A DNA stretch of 64,000 nt from positions 15,190,001-15,254,000 of the forward strand of contig JBHGNT010000003.1 in the NCBI GenBank assembly GCA_043228905.1. The letters are read 5' to 3'. Shown here piece after piece: positions 11,428 to 23,108 of the stretch; position 1 is the stretch's first letter; the number at the start of each line of letters is the position of its first letter. The notes beneath the pieces were generated by a model, which saw nothing but the letters and a program-made list of their open reading frames with translations, was not told the origin of the DNA and made no database searches. A program made the position numbers and the translations under genes. The DNA comes from Azolla caroliniana (lineage: Eukaryota > Polypodiophyta).

Positions 11428-12146
11428 TACTTCTTCAAACAAATTAGGAGAGATTTATGGCGCAATTACAAGCGGCGCTAGACAAAGGTGGACTGGGAGA
11501 ATAGAAGGAAAGACGGTCGTGGTTTCTACAAACTCAATGAGGAAAGCATTGCGGTAGTACGCGAGGACCTAGCGCAGGATTATCGCATGCTAGCAGACCA
11601 ACACTCCGAGGAACTCGCGCAACTACTGGACGATTTCAACGAAAGTCAGGAGGATATGATTCACCAAATCATGCAAGCCGGCAGCACACGACCAAGCGCG
11701 AAACCCATTGCGATACCAGTAAGTGATACTGCCGAACAAGAGGAACCTCAACCCACGTCACCGGAAATAATAACTACGGTAGGCAGCATGGGGCAACGAG
11801 CGGAGCCCATTGCGATACCGAAAAGTGAAACTGCCGAATAGGAGGAACCTCAACCCCATCCATTGGAGCAGACGAGTACGGACGGCAACACGGAGGAAGT
11901 TACGGACAGGACAGAGCCTCAACCTACTGAGAGCCCACAGACAGATGAGCCAACCGCAGTAGAACAGGATGAGCCAACAGAGCCCGGACCACCACACAGG
12001 GAGACATTGACACCATGAAAAGCCCCACCGAGCAAGTACAAGACATGGAACCGCGCAACGACGCGCCTACGGACACTACGCCATCCTCGGACCAGGACAT
12101 CGGGGCGGAACCAAACATCCGGTCCATTTTGGAGGAAGAATAAAGG
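11428..12146 (+). pseudogene. Gypsy Y: 3' part of the coiled-coil ORF
   Basis: Aligns with Z at about 29980-30690. It starts inside the ORF (RFMAQLQAALDKG), then after a frameshift reads DWENRRKDGRGFYKLNEESI and AVVREDLAQDYRMLADQHSE, followed by a P/E/T-rich acidic tail ending RSILEEE-stop at about 12143. One in-frame TAG lies at about 11839. Everything upstream of this part of Y is absent, so Y is a 5'-truncated 3' end. Confidence 0.75.
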
Positions 12147-12190
12147 GGTGGGTCCAACGTGCCATGACACTGTCCCACAGGCGTGGCTGG

Positions 12191-12658
12191 TGTTGTCCGC
12201 CGGAATAGTAACCAACGGACAGAAGTGTAGAAATATTAGAATATAGTAAAAGCGTAAGAAACACATGTAACGGTTCACGTGGGAAGCGTGAACGGCTAAA
12301 AGACCCTGTGTATATAAAGGGCAGAAATCCTCTGTAAGAGCTAGCGTGTAATTTTGGTGTAGAGAGCGTTAGTCTAATAGAATACTATCTTCTCTGATTT
12401 CTATGCATATCGGTGGTTTTATCTATTGTGTTCTTTATTCTCTATGGCAGACTGTAATCGTAAAGGTGTAGGCGTAAGTGCGGATACTACAGGCACTTAC
12501 TAAGGAGTTCGGTTGTAGCTGTCTCCCTTATATGCTACTAGGATATTGGGATGTATCCCGTTACGTATTATGGTACGACGGTACCATTCCTTGCAACACA
12601 GTCACCTTGAGGTCTAGGTCGAAGGACTGACCGTAGACAATGTTCCTAATCAGTAACA
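12191..12658 (+). mobile_element. Gypsy Y 3' LTR
   Basis: A 468-bp LTR, TGTTGTCCGCCGG to CCTAATCAGTAACA, preceded by the conserved internal end CTGTCCCACAGGCGTGG. TATA box TGTATATAAAGGGCAG at about 12309. Homologous to LTRs at 19339-19797 (minus), 24958-25387 and 30739-31154. It abuts the minus-strand element A directly at 12659. Confidence 0.85.
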
Positions 12659-14267
12659 TCCATGCGGCGAATCCCTACGTTCCGTTGTCTGCCTATCTTG
12701 GCCAGGGGTCCCTTATTGTTGGTTTCCGTCGTTCTTGTCATCGCACACTCAATCATTTGTTGTTCTGCATGCTCCTCGGCCATTCTCTGGGACACCTTGA
12801 TCTGTTGTGTCACCAAAAATTCCATGAGTTCGTAAATCGTCCCAAACTGTAATAGTGTGTCGAACTCATGGGCCGTATCCGGGATGTCTGGATACTTGAG
12901 AACTTCGCTTTCCGATGTGAGCACTCCTTTGCCACGTTGCGACTGAGCCGTAACGATCGGCTGTGGTTCTCGGATTATCTCCAATGTAGTTATGTGTTCC
13001 GTAGGGGTGGAAGTGTCAACTAGTGCGGCTGTATCTTTGACCAGTCTGCGGCCATCCTTCCGATCTAATCTTCGTCGTTTTGGCTTGGGGCTTTCTGGAT
13101 TCTGTTTTGTTTCTTGCTTAGTCGTTGTTCTTGGTGCTTCGACTGGCCTTGCTGGTTGTTCCGGCTGCAATGATTGCACTATGGGGTGGGAAGGTTGTGG
13201 TTCCTCTTCCCATTCTGTGGTTGCCAATTCCGATAATCGTTGTTTCGCGGATTGTGGCGAAGGTGTAGGTTTACTAGGCGGTGGGGCGGGCAGACCGCAA
13301 GGTGGAAACAGTATTGTAAGGTACTATTGTATAATCAGCCTTAGCCTTTTTCCGACCTAGTATGTGTGTAGGCCCTCTCTTAGCGCTGGTTCCGTAATCA
13401 CTCCCCACTCTACTACGCACCCTTCGAATGTATCAATGATAATGCATGCCTTCTGTTTCAGCATCCTGTACGCGTTGACGTGCAAGCAACTGACCTCAAG
13501 TAGGAACTTGGCTATTTCCTGAAAGAATGGGTTCGGGATGTCTTTCATTCTGTATGCCTTGGCTGATGCGGAGTATTCCCCAAAATATTCTTCTAGGGTT
13601 TCTGTAGGGGGAATGTCAAAGTTTTTCTCCCCAGTCGCAACCAGATCCAATTTTTTCCGAATGGTGGCGTTTGGCGATGTCGAGAGCATTAGGGTGTGAT
13701 GGTGCCTCGACAACCCTAATATACCCTTCAAAACCCTTTTCCAGGAGCCACCTGCGTAAAGCTGCAGAGATGGGAACCGACATTGTGAGCGGAAGAGGCT
13801 CGTATAGAATAGGTGAAGCTCTCAAACTACGGTCATCGTGGACTCTGTGGTATGGTGGGGAGCGAGGAGGGCGAGGAGAGTTAGTCTGTTTTCTGTAGTG
13901 ATCCAATTTTTTCCGAATGGTGGCATTTGGCGATGTCGAGAGCATCAAGGTGTGATGGTGCCTCGGCAACCCTGATGTACCCCTCAAAACCCTTTTCGAG
14001 GAGCCACATGCGTAAAGCTGTAGAGATGGGAACCAACATTGTGGGTGGAAGAGGCTCGTATAGAATAGGTGAAGCTCTCAAACTACGGTGATTGTGGACT
14101 TTGTGGTATGGTGGGGAGCTAGGAGAGAGAGGAGGGCGAGGAGAGTTAGTCTGTTTTCTGTAATGTGCAGAAAACCTTCTTTTCCCCTCTTTTTGTGCTC
14201 TAGGGTTTATTGGCCTGTGTGACATCGTGGTGCCGCGTGTGCTTGATCTTGAAGTTTGTGCATGCAT
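12659..14267 (-). pseudogene. Gypsy A: extra ORF (N-terminal and central part)
   Basis: Located after pol in element A. Reading on minus: an N-terminal part from about 14267 (MSHRPINPRAQKEGKRR), a segment with LLEKGFEGYIRV and FFQEIAKFLLEVSCLHVNAY, a proline/glutamate-rich linker, a basic run KPKRRRLDRKDGRR that could be a nuclear localisation signal, and the start of the coiled coil (RMAEEHAEQQMIECA). The open part 12646-13227 is continuous. The rest of the coiled coil is lost at 12659, where the Y LTR begins. Z at 28430-29230 carries the same order. No family name can be given with confidence. Confidence 0.65.
13644..14164. repeat. 256-bp tandem duplication inside the extra ORF of A
   Basis: Copies 13644-13899 and 13900 to about 14164 both start GATCCAATTTTTTCCGAATGG and end near TTAGTCTGTTTTCTGTA. 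The second copy is a few bases longer (an extra GAGAGAGG-like run). The duplication repeats the segment coding LLEKGFEGYIRV and breaks the frame. Confidence 0.85.
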
Positions 14268-14372
14268 AACACCTTTTCATAATCGTGACTATCTTCTCTC
14301 TTTTTCTTTTTTTTTAACGGTAAAGTACAATATTACTGTTACATTTTATTACACTAGGGTTCCAGTTATTGG

Positions 14373-15584
14373 TTAGTGGAGGGACCTCTCTGCTGTGTCA
14401 GTTACGGCGTGAAACGGGTTCAGGGGCCTAGGTCCCAGATAAGGTTTTAATCGGAACCCATTTACTTTTTGATGAAGTATAACTCCAGCGAAGGTACCCA
14501 ATTGGAAGGAGCCATTTTCCGCTCCAACTATCCAATACGGCCCTGTCCAGTGGAACCGTAACTTACCTCGCCTTTGACCCATGCGTGTTTGAAAAACCAA
14601 TACAGCCTTTCCAATTGCAAAGCATTTCTCCTGTGTGCCCCGATGTCGATCCACAAATGCTTTATGTCGTCGCTGCTCTTGCTCGACTATGGCCATACTG
14701 TGGACCTGAGCCTTGCCTAATACGAGGAGTTGTTGTAGCCGTATTTGCTCGGACTTTCCTTCTGATAGTCGGTCTCGTACTTGAATTCTCAAATTGCGCA
14801 CTTGGAATTTGATGGGCATTACAACTTCTAACCCAAACGCTAGCCGGAAAGGAGTGGACTGTACGCTAGTTTTGTAACTCGTCTGATATGCCAACAAGGC
14901 GCTGTGCAGCTTGGTATCCCAGTCTATTCTATTCTCATTCACGATCTTTTTCATTATCGTTTGTAAGGTCTTGTTCGTGGACTCCGCTAACCCATTTGCC
15001 TGCGGGTAATATGGCGTGCTCTTCTTATGCACTACGGCGTAATGGTGTGTTAGCTCGTAGATGACTGAATTTAGGAAGTGACTCCCTTGATCACTGATGA
15101 GCTCGATTGGGCAACCAAACCGACACCAGATGTATTTGTAAAGAAATTTTGCCGTGGATGCCGCCGTATTATCCCGTAACGCTTTTGCTTCTACCCACTT
15201 AGTGCACTAATCCGTGGCTACGAGAATATACTTATTGCTGGTCCGCACCGCTGCCGGCGTAAAGGAACCGACAAAATCTAGACCCCATTTTTGGAATGGA
15301 TCCTGCGGAAGAACTGGTTGGTGTGGCATCTGTGCGAGCTCCGTTGGTTGCCCCAACCGTTGATATAGACCACACTACCTATAGTATTGATATGCGTCTT
15401 TCTGCGTAGTTGGCCACCATAGACCTGCTTGCCATATTTTTCGGGCTGTAACATCGCTCGCGTAATGTCCCCCGGTCGTACCGCAATGAGCTTCGCGCAG
15501 AACGACTTCCTTTTCATCCTGGCGTATCCCACGTCCTAGATCCCATCGCTGCCCTTGTGGTAAAGTACTCCTTCGATCGGGCAA
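14373..15584 (-). pseudogene. Gypsy A: integrase
   Basis: Inserts retroelement DNA into chromosomes. The N-terminal zinc-finger-like part is at 15375-15584 (LREAHCGTTGGHYASDVTARKIW, WWPTTQKD). The core's later half and C-terminal part lie at 14373-15032: TPYYPQANGLAESTNKTLQ with the catalytic glutamate region, then LAFGLEVVMPIKF and a C-terminal tail ending with the GPYWIV motif typical of Gypsy integrases. Between them the frame is broken by stops and shifts. No chromodomain is seen at the end, unlike element B. Confidence 0.85.
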
Positions 15585-16294
15585 AAGTTAGGACTGCGGA
15601 TAGTCAGGCGTTTCTTTTCATCTGTCCTTAGTTGCGGAGGTGGTAGTCTCGTGGTTAGAAAGTATGTCATTTCCACCAACCAACGATCCGGAAAATTTGT
15701 CTCTCCTTGTGATGCCATAGTCGCAATCCTCGGAATATCAGCGTCAGGAAAGTTGTCATCGTCCCTCACTATGTTATCGCCATTATCCACTCTGCTTAAG
15801 AAATTAGCTACGGCATGCTTCGTGCCCGACTGATGCTCAATTGAGAAATCAAACTCTTGGAGCAACAACATCCATCTGGCCAGCTCCCCTGTCAGTGCTT
15901 GTTTCTCAACTAGATACAGTCACGTCGCGTGATCGACATGAAACGTAAATCTGCACCCTAGCAGATAATGCCAGAATTTGTTGATGTTATATATCATCCC
16001 CAAGGCTTCACGCTCGGTTGTGGTGTAGTTCCTCTCAGCAGTTGATAGTTTACGACTGGCGTAATAGACCGGTCTGTACCAACTCGGCTTTGTGAGTTGC
16101 ATTAATGCGCTGCCTATTGCTATATCTGAGGCATCCACAAAGACGTGAAATGGTTTAGTCCAATTTGGTGGTTGTATGACTGGTGCTTGGGTTAACATTA
16201 TCTTGAGTGCGTCGTAAGATTTCTCTTCTATTGCCGTCCACTTGAACGACGTTTGATGTACGACGGCGTGTAATGGGGTCACAAAATCCGCCAA
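15536..16294 (-). pseudogene. Gypsy A: RNase H
   Basis: Degrades RNA in the RNA:DNA hybrid. On minus, 16294-15920 reads FHVFVDASDIAIGSALMQ, YYASRKLSTAERNYTTTERE and FHVDHAT, the standard Ty3/gypsy RNase H landmarks. 15871-15536 continues with FDFSIEHQSGTKHAVANFLSR. A frame change separates the two pieces. It directly follows the reverse transcriptase of the same element. Confidence 0.87.
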
Positions 16295-16324
16295 GTACCG
16301 TAAAATGCGGCTATGCCAACGTAT

Positions 16325-17156
16325 CTAACCCATGAAGCGGCTGAGGGCTTTGGCATTAGTCGGAGTCTTTGCTTCAATGATCGTTGTGATTTTGTTCGGA
16401 TCCATTGCTATCCTTTCCTTGCTTACGATGTGTCCAAGAAGTGCCCCACTGGTGATGCCGAATGCACATTTGGCTGGATTAAGGCTGAGGCGTGCCGCAT
16501 GACAACGCTCCAAACAAACTCGGAGATGGCCCAAATGTTCGCCTCGTGTTCCATATACCACGAAATCATTGAGAAAGACTTGCATAAAGGCGGGTATGTA
16601 CTCCCTAAAAATCTCCATAATTGTTCGCTAGAACGTGGCAAACGTCGTCTTTAGCCCAAACATCATGACCACAACGACAAAAACACCCCACTCCGTGATG
16701 AACGTCGTCTTCTCCTGGTCGTCAGGGTGCATGCGTACCTGATTGTATCCGCTAAAACCATCTAGAAAACAATACATGTCATGGCCCGTGACCGCGTCTA
16801 GTACGCTATCGGTGAAGGGTAAGGGGAATGCGTCTGTTATCGTTACGGCGTTAAGCTTACCATAATCCATGCAAACGCGGATTTTACCGTTTTTCTTTGG
16901 TACCACGACTATCTGGCTCATCCATGTGGCCTGCTTCACCAACTGGATAAACCCTGCTTTCAGAAGTTTGTGAATCTCTTCTTTTACGTGAATCGCGTAA
17001 TTTGGGTTGTTGCACCGGTTTCGCTTTAGTAGACAAGTTGATCTTGTGTTGATAGAATTTTGGATCCAACCCCTGCATGTCCTCATGTGACCATGTGAAA
17101 ACATCCTTATATTCCTTGAGCAACTCAATCATTGTCGTCTTCTCACTTGGGACCAA
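16325..17156 (-). pseudogene. Gypsy A: reverse transcriptase
   Basis: Copies element RNA into DNA. On minus from 17156: LLKEYKDVFTWSHEDMQGLD, then VVVPKKNGKIRVCMDYGKLN and CFLDGFSGYNQVRMHPDDQEKTTF (finger and palm motifs), then 16618-16325 with VFLNDFVVYG and LSLNPAKCAFG. The catalytic DD pair reads ND, so the first aspartate of the active-site pair is lost. Frameshifts split the domain. Clearly inactive. Confidence 0.88.
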
Positions 17157-17486
17157 GTCCTTCGCAATTGAGAGTAGTCGAGGTTCCGTCGTGGTTCCGA
17201 TATTGACTTCTTCTAATGCCGAAGCAGTGACTCTCCGCGAGATTTCCTATTTTTCTCTTGAATGTTGTGCGTGCTCTACTTAACTCCATTAGCGAGTCTC
17301 AATTTGATTCATATTCAGCTTCCTGCAGCGTATTAGGTGGGGCGTATTCTGCAACGGTTTCTATTACGTCAATTTTGAATAATGGAACGATCTGTGGGTG
17401 GTCCTCTAGGTACGCCTCCAGCTCTGTATCATCTACCCCTTCCAACATATTTATATCTTCCATGTATAATGGCATTATGCCGTTGG

Positions 17487-18129
17487 TTAATTGGTTAGCA
17501 CCGCCGTTTCCTGAGTGGGCACGTGAACTTTGCTTCGGCCTCGCCGGAAGCTGATACAATTATGTTGCCAATTCTGTTTGATGTTGGCTGAGCATAGCCA
17601 AGGTCTGCCGAGCAATATTGGGTATGCTCCCGGAGCGCCTAGGGAGAGTACTACCGCAGAGATGTCGAAGCGATGGCCGCTCCACGACAATGCGCAATTT
17701 CTGAATTAACCCTAGGGGTCTGACAGAGCGGGTGTCCGCCATACAGAGCCAGAAAGGGCATGCTTCCCATCCTGTAATTCGTAGTCGTACGCATATATGA
17801 TACATTAACACTAGATCCCCCATCAATGATACATCCCGAGTTTCCTGTCCTTGCAGTACCAACTTAATGGTTGGATTGTGATGATCTACAATTGTTGGGC
17901 CAGTACTAGACTCCGCAAAATTTGTTGAGACATCTAATCCGGCGGTGCCCCTTATGTGATTTTCCACGACCTGCCAGAATCGTGGCACCAATCGGAGAAG
18001 CTTTTCCGTGGTCATTGTTATCTCATAGTCCACCAATGATTGCCATATGGGATCCGGTGATGATGTATTTTCTTTCATTGGGAAACTGTCATTTGCGGAC
18101 TCGTGCTTCATACGCTCTGCGTTTGCCAC
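17487..18129 (-). pseudogene. Gypsy A: aspartic protease region
   Basis: On minus, segments reading PIWQSLVDYEITMTTEKLLR, GCIIDGGSSVNV at about 17815-17836 (the D-G-G active site) and PILLGRPWL at about 17612-17640, typical of Ty3/gypsy proteases that sit between Gag and reverse transcriptase. Frames shift between these pieces. Z on plus keeps the same order at about 27040-27545. Confidence 0.8.
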
Positions 18130-18183
18130 ATTTACTTTTTCTACCTAGGCCTGCGATGCCTTGCGTATCTGATCTTGTTCTGC

Positions 18184-19320
18184 CTAGTCTGCATTATTTG
18201 CCTGTTGTCGTGTTGTGACTTGCTGGACTTCTGTCGTGATGGTATTCACGACTGCCTCCTTTCCTTTTCGACGTGGGCACTGCGTCGCGTAATGACCGGG
18301 CTGTTGACACACGAAATAGAGTATGCTGGACTCACCTCTTTCCACTTCCAGAGGTGTATTGGTTTCCACCGATACTGCTTGTTCGTCTCGGTTATGCTGG
18401 AGTCGCTTGTTCTTTTGGGGTTGTTGTTGGTATTCTTGTCGTGGCTCTTGACAACGGTCATCCTTTGAACTTTCGTCATAACGGCATTGGTCCTTATGCT
18501 GTTGATTGTGTTCGTTTGGACGGCCCCCGCTGAATCCTCGGTTGTCTCCCCTTTCACATTGTGCATGTTCAGCGTCGTCCGGAGAGGCTGTCTTAGAGCT
18601 GCCAAGAACATTTCTTTGGCCTCTTCATCTATTGGGGCCCGTGTAAGGTTTCGCCGTAGACTCTGGAAATGTAGAATAAAATCCGCTATGGATTCTGTGG
18701 GAAGTTGCTTGATGGTATAGAACTGCCTGAGTATTTCATGTTGTGGCACCCTCCGATGAAAAAACTGCAAGAACACCGATTGCAGCTGGTCGGAGGTTGT
18801 GATTGCTGCCAAATCCATCTGGGAATGCCAGCACGCAACCCGACCGTCCAAAGTTAACCCGAACTCGGTGATCTTCGAAGCGTGAGCTTCCGTGTCTAGA
18901 AACTACTGCGGCAGACGATTAGCATTCCAAACATTGAGGAATAGCTGGATGTGGCTAGTAGCGTCTATTTCTCCATTGAAGCGGAGGTATGAGAAAGCCA
19001 TTCCGGACATTGTGTTGACGATCGGCAGGGGAAGACTCCTGCTTTCACGATGTGGACTATTGTGGCGTTTAATTGCACTACCTTGGTCATGTGGCGACAG
19101 GGCTTTGTGGTCGACGTCGCGCTACTCTATGAGCGTGGAGTCTACCGTGTACTCCTGAAAGGAGCCGTCTTGGTCGTTGACGCAAGGTTTTCACATAGCG
19201 CGCTCTTCTGTCTGGCGAGTGATAAACCTCGTCAGTGGTCGGTCTTGTCGGGTCGGTTGTCTGGCTCATGTACGGCTAGTCATCCATACATTGCTGCTCG
19301 TCTGTGCTGAACCACAAATC
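18184..19320 (-). pseudogene. Gypsy A: Gag
   Basis: Capsid-like structural protein remnant. On minus, 18851-18246 carries the retrotransposon Gag core (CWHSQMDLAAITTSDQLQ, QFFHRRVPQHEILRQFY, EMFLAALRQPLRTTLN) with many polar residues after it. A degenerate zinc knuckle FVCQQPGHYATQC lies at about 18300-18345, its first cysteine changed. Upstream to 19320 the frames are broken (MSQTTDPTRPTTDEVYHS piece near 19269). Confidence 0.8.
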
Positions 19321-19338
19321 CATTAGGCATGCTAAAAG

Positions 19339-19797
19339 TGTTACTGATTAGGAACACTGTCTACTCTCAGTCCTTCGAAGGTAGACTTCAAGGTGATTGT
19401 GGTGCAAGGAATAGATCCGTAGGTGCGCAAAGCAGAACAGGCGTACAAAGCAAAGCATATCGTCTGGACGTGAAGGGAGACGGCTACAACCGAATCTCAC
19501 CAGTGCGTGATTTCATATACACACTTATCCTATGCTTACTAGCCCACATATACGAACAAATTCCTCCACCGAATCAGTAGATGACTTACACAGACACGGG
19601 AATCAAAGAAGATAGAACTATAAATATTACAAAAGGCAGCTCCCTAATTACACGCTAGCTCTTTACAGAGGCTTTCTGCCCTTTATATACACAGGGCTTT
19701 AGTTCATTACGCTCCTAGCGTGAACCGTTACATGCGTTTCTTTAACGCTTCTAATAATATATTCTATTCGTCTAAGTGTTAGGTCCGGCGGACAACA
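19339..19797 (-). mobile_element. Gypsy A 5' LTR
   Basis: On minus it starts TGTTGTCCGCCGGACC and ends CCTAATCAGTAACA; 459 bp. The TATA box is the complement of CTTTATATACACAGG at about 19682. The internal side begins CTTTTAGCATGCC (19338 downwards), a degenerate form of the CTTTTGGCACGCC found after the Z 5' LTR. Confidence 0.87.
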
Positions 19798-20030
19798 GGG
19801 AGCGACTGCTAACGTGGTCCTCACCGGAGCAAAAATGGGAGTTGCCCTCGAAACATGAGTGGAAGCAACCGTTGACGCAGTCCTCACCGAAGCAAAGACT
19901 AGAATCGGAGCAACCATTGATGTGGTCCTCACTAGAGCAGAAACGGGAGTTGTCCCCGAAACATGAGTGGGAGCAACTGTTGACACGGTGCTCACCGGAG
20001 TAGGCGGCCAAACAAATGACAAAGTATTGG
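19798..20030. repeat. Minisatellite with TCCTCACCGGAGC core, next to Gypsy C protease
   Basis: Imperfect repeats carrying TGGTCCTCACCGGAGC and CCCGAAACATGAGTGG, about 60-75 bp apart. Read on minus they encode repeated T/V/S-rich segments (THVSGTTPVSALVRTT). The core resembles the 48-bp minisatellite at 40400-40835. Confidence 0.65.
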
Positions 20031-20059
20031 CTCGAAGAAGAGTGGAAGTAATCCCTTGT

Positions 20060-20175
20060 GGGCGAGAATTTGAGGTGAAGTTGATGGAGCGAGATCGTCA
20101 ATCCACTATTGGATTGTGAGTCTCGAGCCATGATAACCCCAAGATTCTAGGATGTCGAGGTGATGTGATGAGGTT
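20060..20175 (-). pseudogene. Gypsy C: end of protease
   Basis: On minus it reads ILGLSWLETHNPIVDWRSRS, the conserved motif at the end of the aspartic protease in chromovirus-type Gypsy elements (LG-WL--HNP-IDW). It lies downstream of the Gag of the same strand, in the expected order. The active site and the reverse transcriptase are not found. Between it and Gag (about 20175-20570) the frame is unreadable. Confidence 0.6.
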
Positions 20176-20574
20176 AAAAGTTAAAAATGATTTCTTCCTG
20201 GTGGGCTCCTATGTGGAGACTCAAGGGAATTGTTGTATGTGTGATTACACAAGAAGAGAGCGTTCAACCGTGGATCACTTCAACTGGAATCGGGATAGTT
20301 ATTTTGTTGCTTGGAATGTTGTGTGTCCGTGCAAACATGATGTCAATAAAGCATGACGTAGCCCTAGAATCCAACAAAGCTTTTGTCTTCAGAGTGCTAG
20401 AGCCAAACTAAAGAGTGATCGGAAGTGTGAAGCTTGTTGTCGAAGAAGTCCGTTGATTGGGCCCTTCACACAATTGTCGACTCTTGTGGTCCAAATGCAC
20501 AACCCCTACTACAACTAGACATTGGAGTTTTATTGTTGGCAGAAAATGTTAACCCCATCCACACGATGTGGTGT

Positions 20575-21105
20575 TCAACAAGATCCCCTTTTTGGGCAAG
20601 AACGGATCAAATGGTCAGGGCCACCACAATAGAGACATAAATTGTTGGCTCGCCGATGTTGTCGTTGCATGTTAGTCAATGGTCGATAGCGAATTCGATC
20701 GATCTCCATTGGGGAGCTAGAATTTATGGCGGGAGTTGACGATGACGATGAAGTGGCTGGCCAAGGTGGATGGATCCGGTGAGGACATACCTCTTGCCGG
20801 AACTCAAAGAGACGGTTATCGCAGTGCACAACTTGGGAAATAACCTCACTCAAAGATGTGGGCTCAGGAAAGTTAAGCAAAAGATTTTTTATCTCACGTC
20901 GTAATCCTTGACGGAATTGATCGAGGAGGGCTTGTTCGTCCCACTCCACATCACACATCGCACGTGAGCTGACCAAATTCAGATGCATATATTGATGCCA
21001 CACGTTTTCCTTGTTGTAATGCATACAATTTGTTGAGTATTGCTCGTCGTTTGTTAGTCTCCCCGAAAGTTGCCTAAAATTCGGTAAGAAATGTGTGGAA
21101 GTCAT
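20575..21105 (-). pseudogene. Gypsy C: Gag C-terminal half with zinc knuckle
   Basis: Reads ALLDQFRQGLRREIKNLL and then the zinc knuckle CLYCGGPDHLIRSC close to the end (20575-20620), spaced CX2CX4HX4C. The same part of element B lies at about 50150-50700 (DQFYQGLRNDIKDLLL, CLYCGGLGHILMDC). Its N-terminal half is at 22787-23108, separated by the inserted Copia-1 3' end. Confidence 0.8.
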
Positions 21106-21227
21106 TCAAGAGAGGCGAAGAAGTCTCCACCAAAGGGGCAAACCAGAGCGCTTGTATTGTCAGCAACATGCCGATCAACCCAACTTGTCAAAAGTCATCA
21201 GAATATCGTCGAGGCTGAGGATGAATA

Positions 21228-22322
21228 ATAAGGCGAGACCCCCGAGCTTGGAATGTGAAGATCACGCACCGGTTGCGTAAGATGGGGTTTGTTACCTCAA
21301 AGTTCAACTCTTCATTGTTCATCCGGAATAGTCGGGATAGTCCGGTTTGCATTTTGCTTTATGTAGATGATTTAGTCATCACCGGACCCGGACTCGTTGC
21401 AATCGGCCGAGTGAAGTCCCAATTGTCAAACGCATTTGAAATGAAGGACCTGTGGAACCTTCATTATTTTCTTCGGATTGAGGTGATCCCCAACGACATA
21501 TTGCTCTCACAACACCATTATGTGTTGAATATGTTGTACAAGTTCGACATGACGGAATGCCGACCGATCTCTACACCCCTGGACCAGAACCTGAAGCTAT
21601 GTCTTGACTCCAGTCCGGCCTACGATGAGAAATGGTTCCAACAAATTGTCAGAAGCCTCATATACTTGACAATCACTCGACCCGACATCAGTTACCCGGT
21701 TAGAGTGATCGGCTAGTTCATGTAGAAGCCGATCGTTGAGCACCTTCATTGTGCACACCGGATACTCCAGTATGTTAGCAACACGAAGGACCGATGGGAA
21801 GGACACGAAGGACACGACATGGTATAGTTGGGAAGCTAGTTGGATATACGGATGCCGATTGGGCTTATGATGTATTGGATCGTCGATCCACCTCCGGTTA
21901 CATGTTTTCTCTTGGCAGCGCAGCTGTTGCGTGGAGCACCAAAAAGCAGCCAACAGTGGCTCTGTCGAGCACTGAGGCTGAGTACTAGGGTGCTACCATT
22001 GCCACTTGTGAAGCCATCTGGCTTCGGCGACTGCTGCGAGACCTTCGGATCGAGGTGCCGACTCCGATCCTGATTTATTGTGACAACGTAAGCAACATAC
22101 AACTCGCCAAGAACCCTATATTGCATGCTTGGACAAACACATAGAAGTGCATTATCACTTTATTCGCGAGTGGGCCTACAATGGTGAAGTTGAACTTCGG
22201 TATGTTCACACGGATCGGCAGGTTGCCGACATCTTCACCAAGCCGCTCGGATTAGACAAGTTGCAACATTTTTCGGAGATGCTCGGCGTTCAGCATCTCG
22301 ATGTGTAGCACATGAGGGGGAG
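21228..22322 (+). pseudogene. Copia-1: reverse transcriptase end and RNase H
   Basis: A 5'-truncated Copia-1 copy inside the Gag of Gypsy C. Motifs in order: LRKMGFVTSKFNSSLF, CILLYVDDLVITGPG (catalytic YVDD intact), FEMKDLWNLHYFL, LIYLTITRPDISYPV, then RNase H pieces [41 protein letters not shown] and PILIYCDN. Several frameshifts and stops. It ends with a purine tract ATGAGGGGGAG at 22311-22322, immediately before the LTR. 21106-21227 holds the unclear left junction. Confidence 0.87.
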
Positions 22323-22644
22323 TGTTGAGCGAGCAAGCTCAACCAGATCCAGATTGGCTGGATAAGCCAGAGCCAGATCGATATCTGGATCGGTGTCCGG
22401 ATGATATCTGGAACCAGGAGCCGGATCGGAGACCTGGATCAGATTGAAACCGGTAGGCCGTTAGAGGCCTACAGATCTAGCCTAGTACGTAGGCATATTT
22501 TTGGGAGTTGGTGATAGTCGCACATGTGAGCATTGAAGTACTTGTCAGTACTTCTGTCAGTCCTTTATGGACTTGTATAAAAGTGCTCTCTGAGCACATT
22601 CTATGTAAAGAGTTTTAGAGTGTTATTTTGAATTGAGTTTATGT

Positions 22645-22685
<41 letters not shown>

Positions 22686-22786
22686 ACGTATTCTCTATGT
22701 TAAGTTCTCCATTAAATCTTTTTTCATTTTCTGTTGCTATCCGGCTGAGCCGGTTTGTCAAATGCTTCCGCGCGCTAACTTTTACA
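22323..22786 (+). mobile_element. Copia-1 3' LTR
   Basis: A 464-bp LTR, TGTTGAGCGAGC to GCTAACTTTTACA, preceded by the polypurine tract. It includes a CT dinucleotide run at 22649-22681 and the TATA-like TTGTATAAAAG near 22573. The right neighbour resumes the Gag of Gypsy C, so this element sits inside that gene. Confidence 0.88.
22649..22681. repeat. (CT)n microsatellite inside the LTR
   Basis: About 16 CT units. Other copies of this LTR have shorter pyrimidine tracts at the same place, so it expanded in this copy. Confidence 0.9.
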
Positions 22787-23108
22787 GTCCTTCTTCGAAG
22801 TGTGTTGATAGCGAAGAACTATTTCAACGGACTCTTCGAAGGATTTATGTGCAGATTGCTTCTTCGGTTCTTTCCTTTTTTTCTCTCGTAAATGGATTTA
22901 CGACAAATGATGGTTCACCTTGACGCTCATTAGGTCTATTAGTCTCACATTGTAAACTAATGACACGTGCCTTGAGAGCACTTTGAGATTGCCGAAGTTC
23001 AGACATTTGTATTTGTACGAAATACGACTCAATGGAGATTGCTCCAAAAGGATTTCCTTGAGTTCCTTGTAATTGAACGGATGACATCGGGCCATTATTC
23101 TGAGCCAT
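22787..23108 (-). pseudogene. Gypsy C: Gag N-terminal part
   Basis: On minus, from a likely start ATG at 23106-23108: MAQNNGPMSSVQLQGTQ, then LRQSQSALKARVISLQ and an E/R/K-rich end. The frame is interrupted at about 22840 and finally by the Copia-1 LTR at 22786. Assignment as Gag rests on position upstream of the knuckle-bearing half and downstream of a leader, primer site and LTR in the same orientation, rather than on a clear domain. Confidence 0.5.
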
